Source: Candidatus Magasanikiibacteriota bacterium
Lineage (GTDB): Bacteria > Patescibacteriota > Patescibacteriia > Magasanikbacterales > UBA10003
Reading direction: 5' to 3'
NCBI GenBank assembly: GCA_003514455.1
Contig: DOQH01000003.1
Span: forward strand, 11,177-24,419
Length of the DNA: 13,243 nucleotides
Shown piece after piece: positions 13,107-13,243 of the stretch. Both the position numbers and the translations under genes were made by a program. Each line of letters opens with the position of its first letter. Position 1 is the first letter of the stretch. A model generated the notes under the pieces. That model made no database searches. It saw only the letters and a program-made list of their open reading frames with translations, and had not been told where the DNA came from.

Positions 13107-13243
13107 TTAAATTTCTACGTTATTTTCCTCGCTGATTTCCTCCTCCTGAATTATATCCCCACTTGTTCCTTTTATCAATAGCTCGCGAGGCTTGGCGCCG
13201 TCAGCCGGGCCGATAAATCCGATTTTTTCCAATAAATCCAACA
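13107..13243 (-). CDS. ftsK: FtsK/SpoIIIE DNA translocase, C-terminal end only
   Basis: The minus-strand frame is open to the right edge and ends with TAA at 13107-13109. The 45 visible residues begin LDLLEKIGFIGPADGAKPRELL, the signature end of the FtsK gamma domain (winged helix that reads the polar KOPS/SRS motifs), whose usual form is G-I/V-V-G-P-x-x-G-x-K-P-R-E-V-L. A short acidic tail (about 20 residues, rich in Glu) follows. FtsK moves chromosome ends through the division septum. The motor and membrane parts lie outside the window. Assignment is secure despite the small fragment. Confidence 0.9.
   Translation of the reverse strand, partial: LDLLEKIGFIGPADGAKPRELLIKGTSGDIIQEEEISEENNVEI
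13150..13178 (-). promoter_or_regulatory. Internal promoter in the end of ftsK driving the Ig-like gene and recA
   Basis: On the minus strand, TTGATA (13173-13178), a 17-base spacer and a perfect TATAAT (13150-13155) lie inside ftsK coding sequence. Initiation near 13143 gives a leader of about 38 bases before the Ig-like gene at 13105. A GGAGGAGGAAA run follows the -10 but is too far from the ATG to be its ribosome binding site. No palindromic operator is seen around it. Confidence 0.75.

Noticed and set aside
12715..13160. LexA/SOS operator upstream of recA
   Set aside because: I looked for CTGT-N8-ACAG and GAAC-N4-GTTC type palindromes and found none.
1..13243. CRISPR array, prophage, transposase or tRNA gene
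   Set aside because: No regularly spaced direct repeats, integrase/transposase-like proteins, or cloverleaf with a T-loop motif were found on reading both strands.

Overview
This window looks like a piece of a small-genome bacterium of the Candidate Phyla Radiation (Patescibacteria, Parcubacteria-like). The reasons are inferential: low-to-moderate GC with A/T-rich coding, compact spacing, core genes that mostly lack a Shine-Dalgarno sequence, a single dense type IV pilus operon, and short single-membrane-segment proteins attached to housekeeping genes. TGA acts as a normal stop (efp, 10968-10970), so a recoded-UGA lineage is unlikely. No phage, insertion sequence, CRISPR array, tRNA or rRNA is visible. 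No gene-less stretch exceeds about 225 bases.

Layout. 1-696 (+) is the C-terminal two thirds of the YchF ATPase. It converges on a minus-strand operon, read from 7262 down to 719: pilB, pilC, pilM, pilN, pilO, a small membrane protein with a PilP-like tail, and a THUMP-type RNA methyltransferase. The pilus genes supply the motor ATPase, the platform protein and the cytoplasmic/inner-membrane alignment complex. No pilin, prepilin peptidase, PilT or secretin is in the window. 7358-7918 (-) is a self-contained unit with its own promoter, leader hairpin, strong ribosome binding site, TTG start and terminator. It encodes an unassigned protein that resembles a transglutaminase/cysteine-protease fold.

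From 8013 rightward (+) lies rpsF-ssb-rpsR, the classic S6/SSB/S18 cluster, behind a structured leader. Next come epmA and efp, the EF-P lysyl-modifying enzyme beside its substrate. epmA carries an in-frame copy of a palindromic repeat. 11011-11565 (+) is a second orphan gene with a strong ribosome binding site and its own terminator. Last is a minus-strand group, ftsK (C-terminal end only), a membrane-anchored Ig-like protein and recA, with a near-consensus promoter inside the end of ftsK.

Most likely novelty: (i) the transglutaminase-like orphan, in which Tyr sits where the catalytic His is expected; (ii) the second orphan family at 11011; (iii) the translated palindromic repeat inside epmA; (iv) the rpsF leader RNA. 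The rest is conventional housekeeping and pilus biology.
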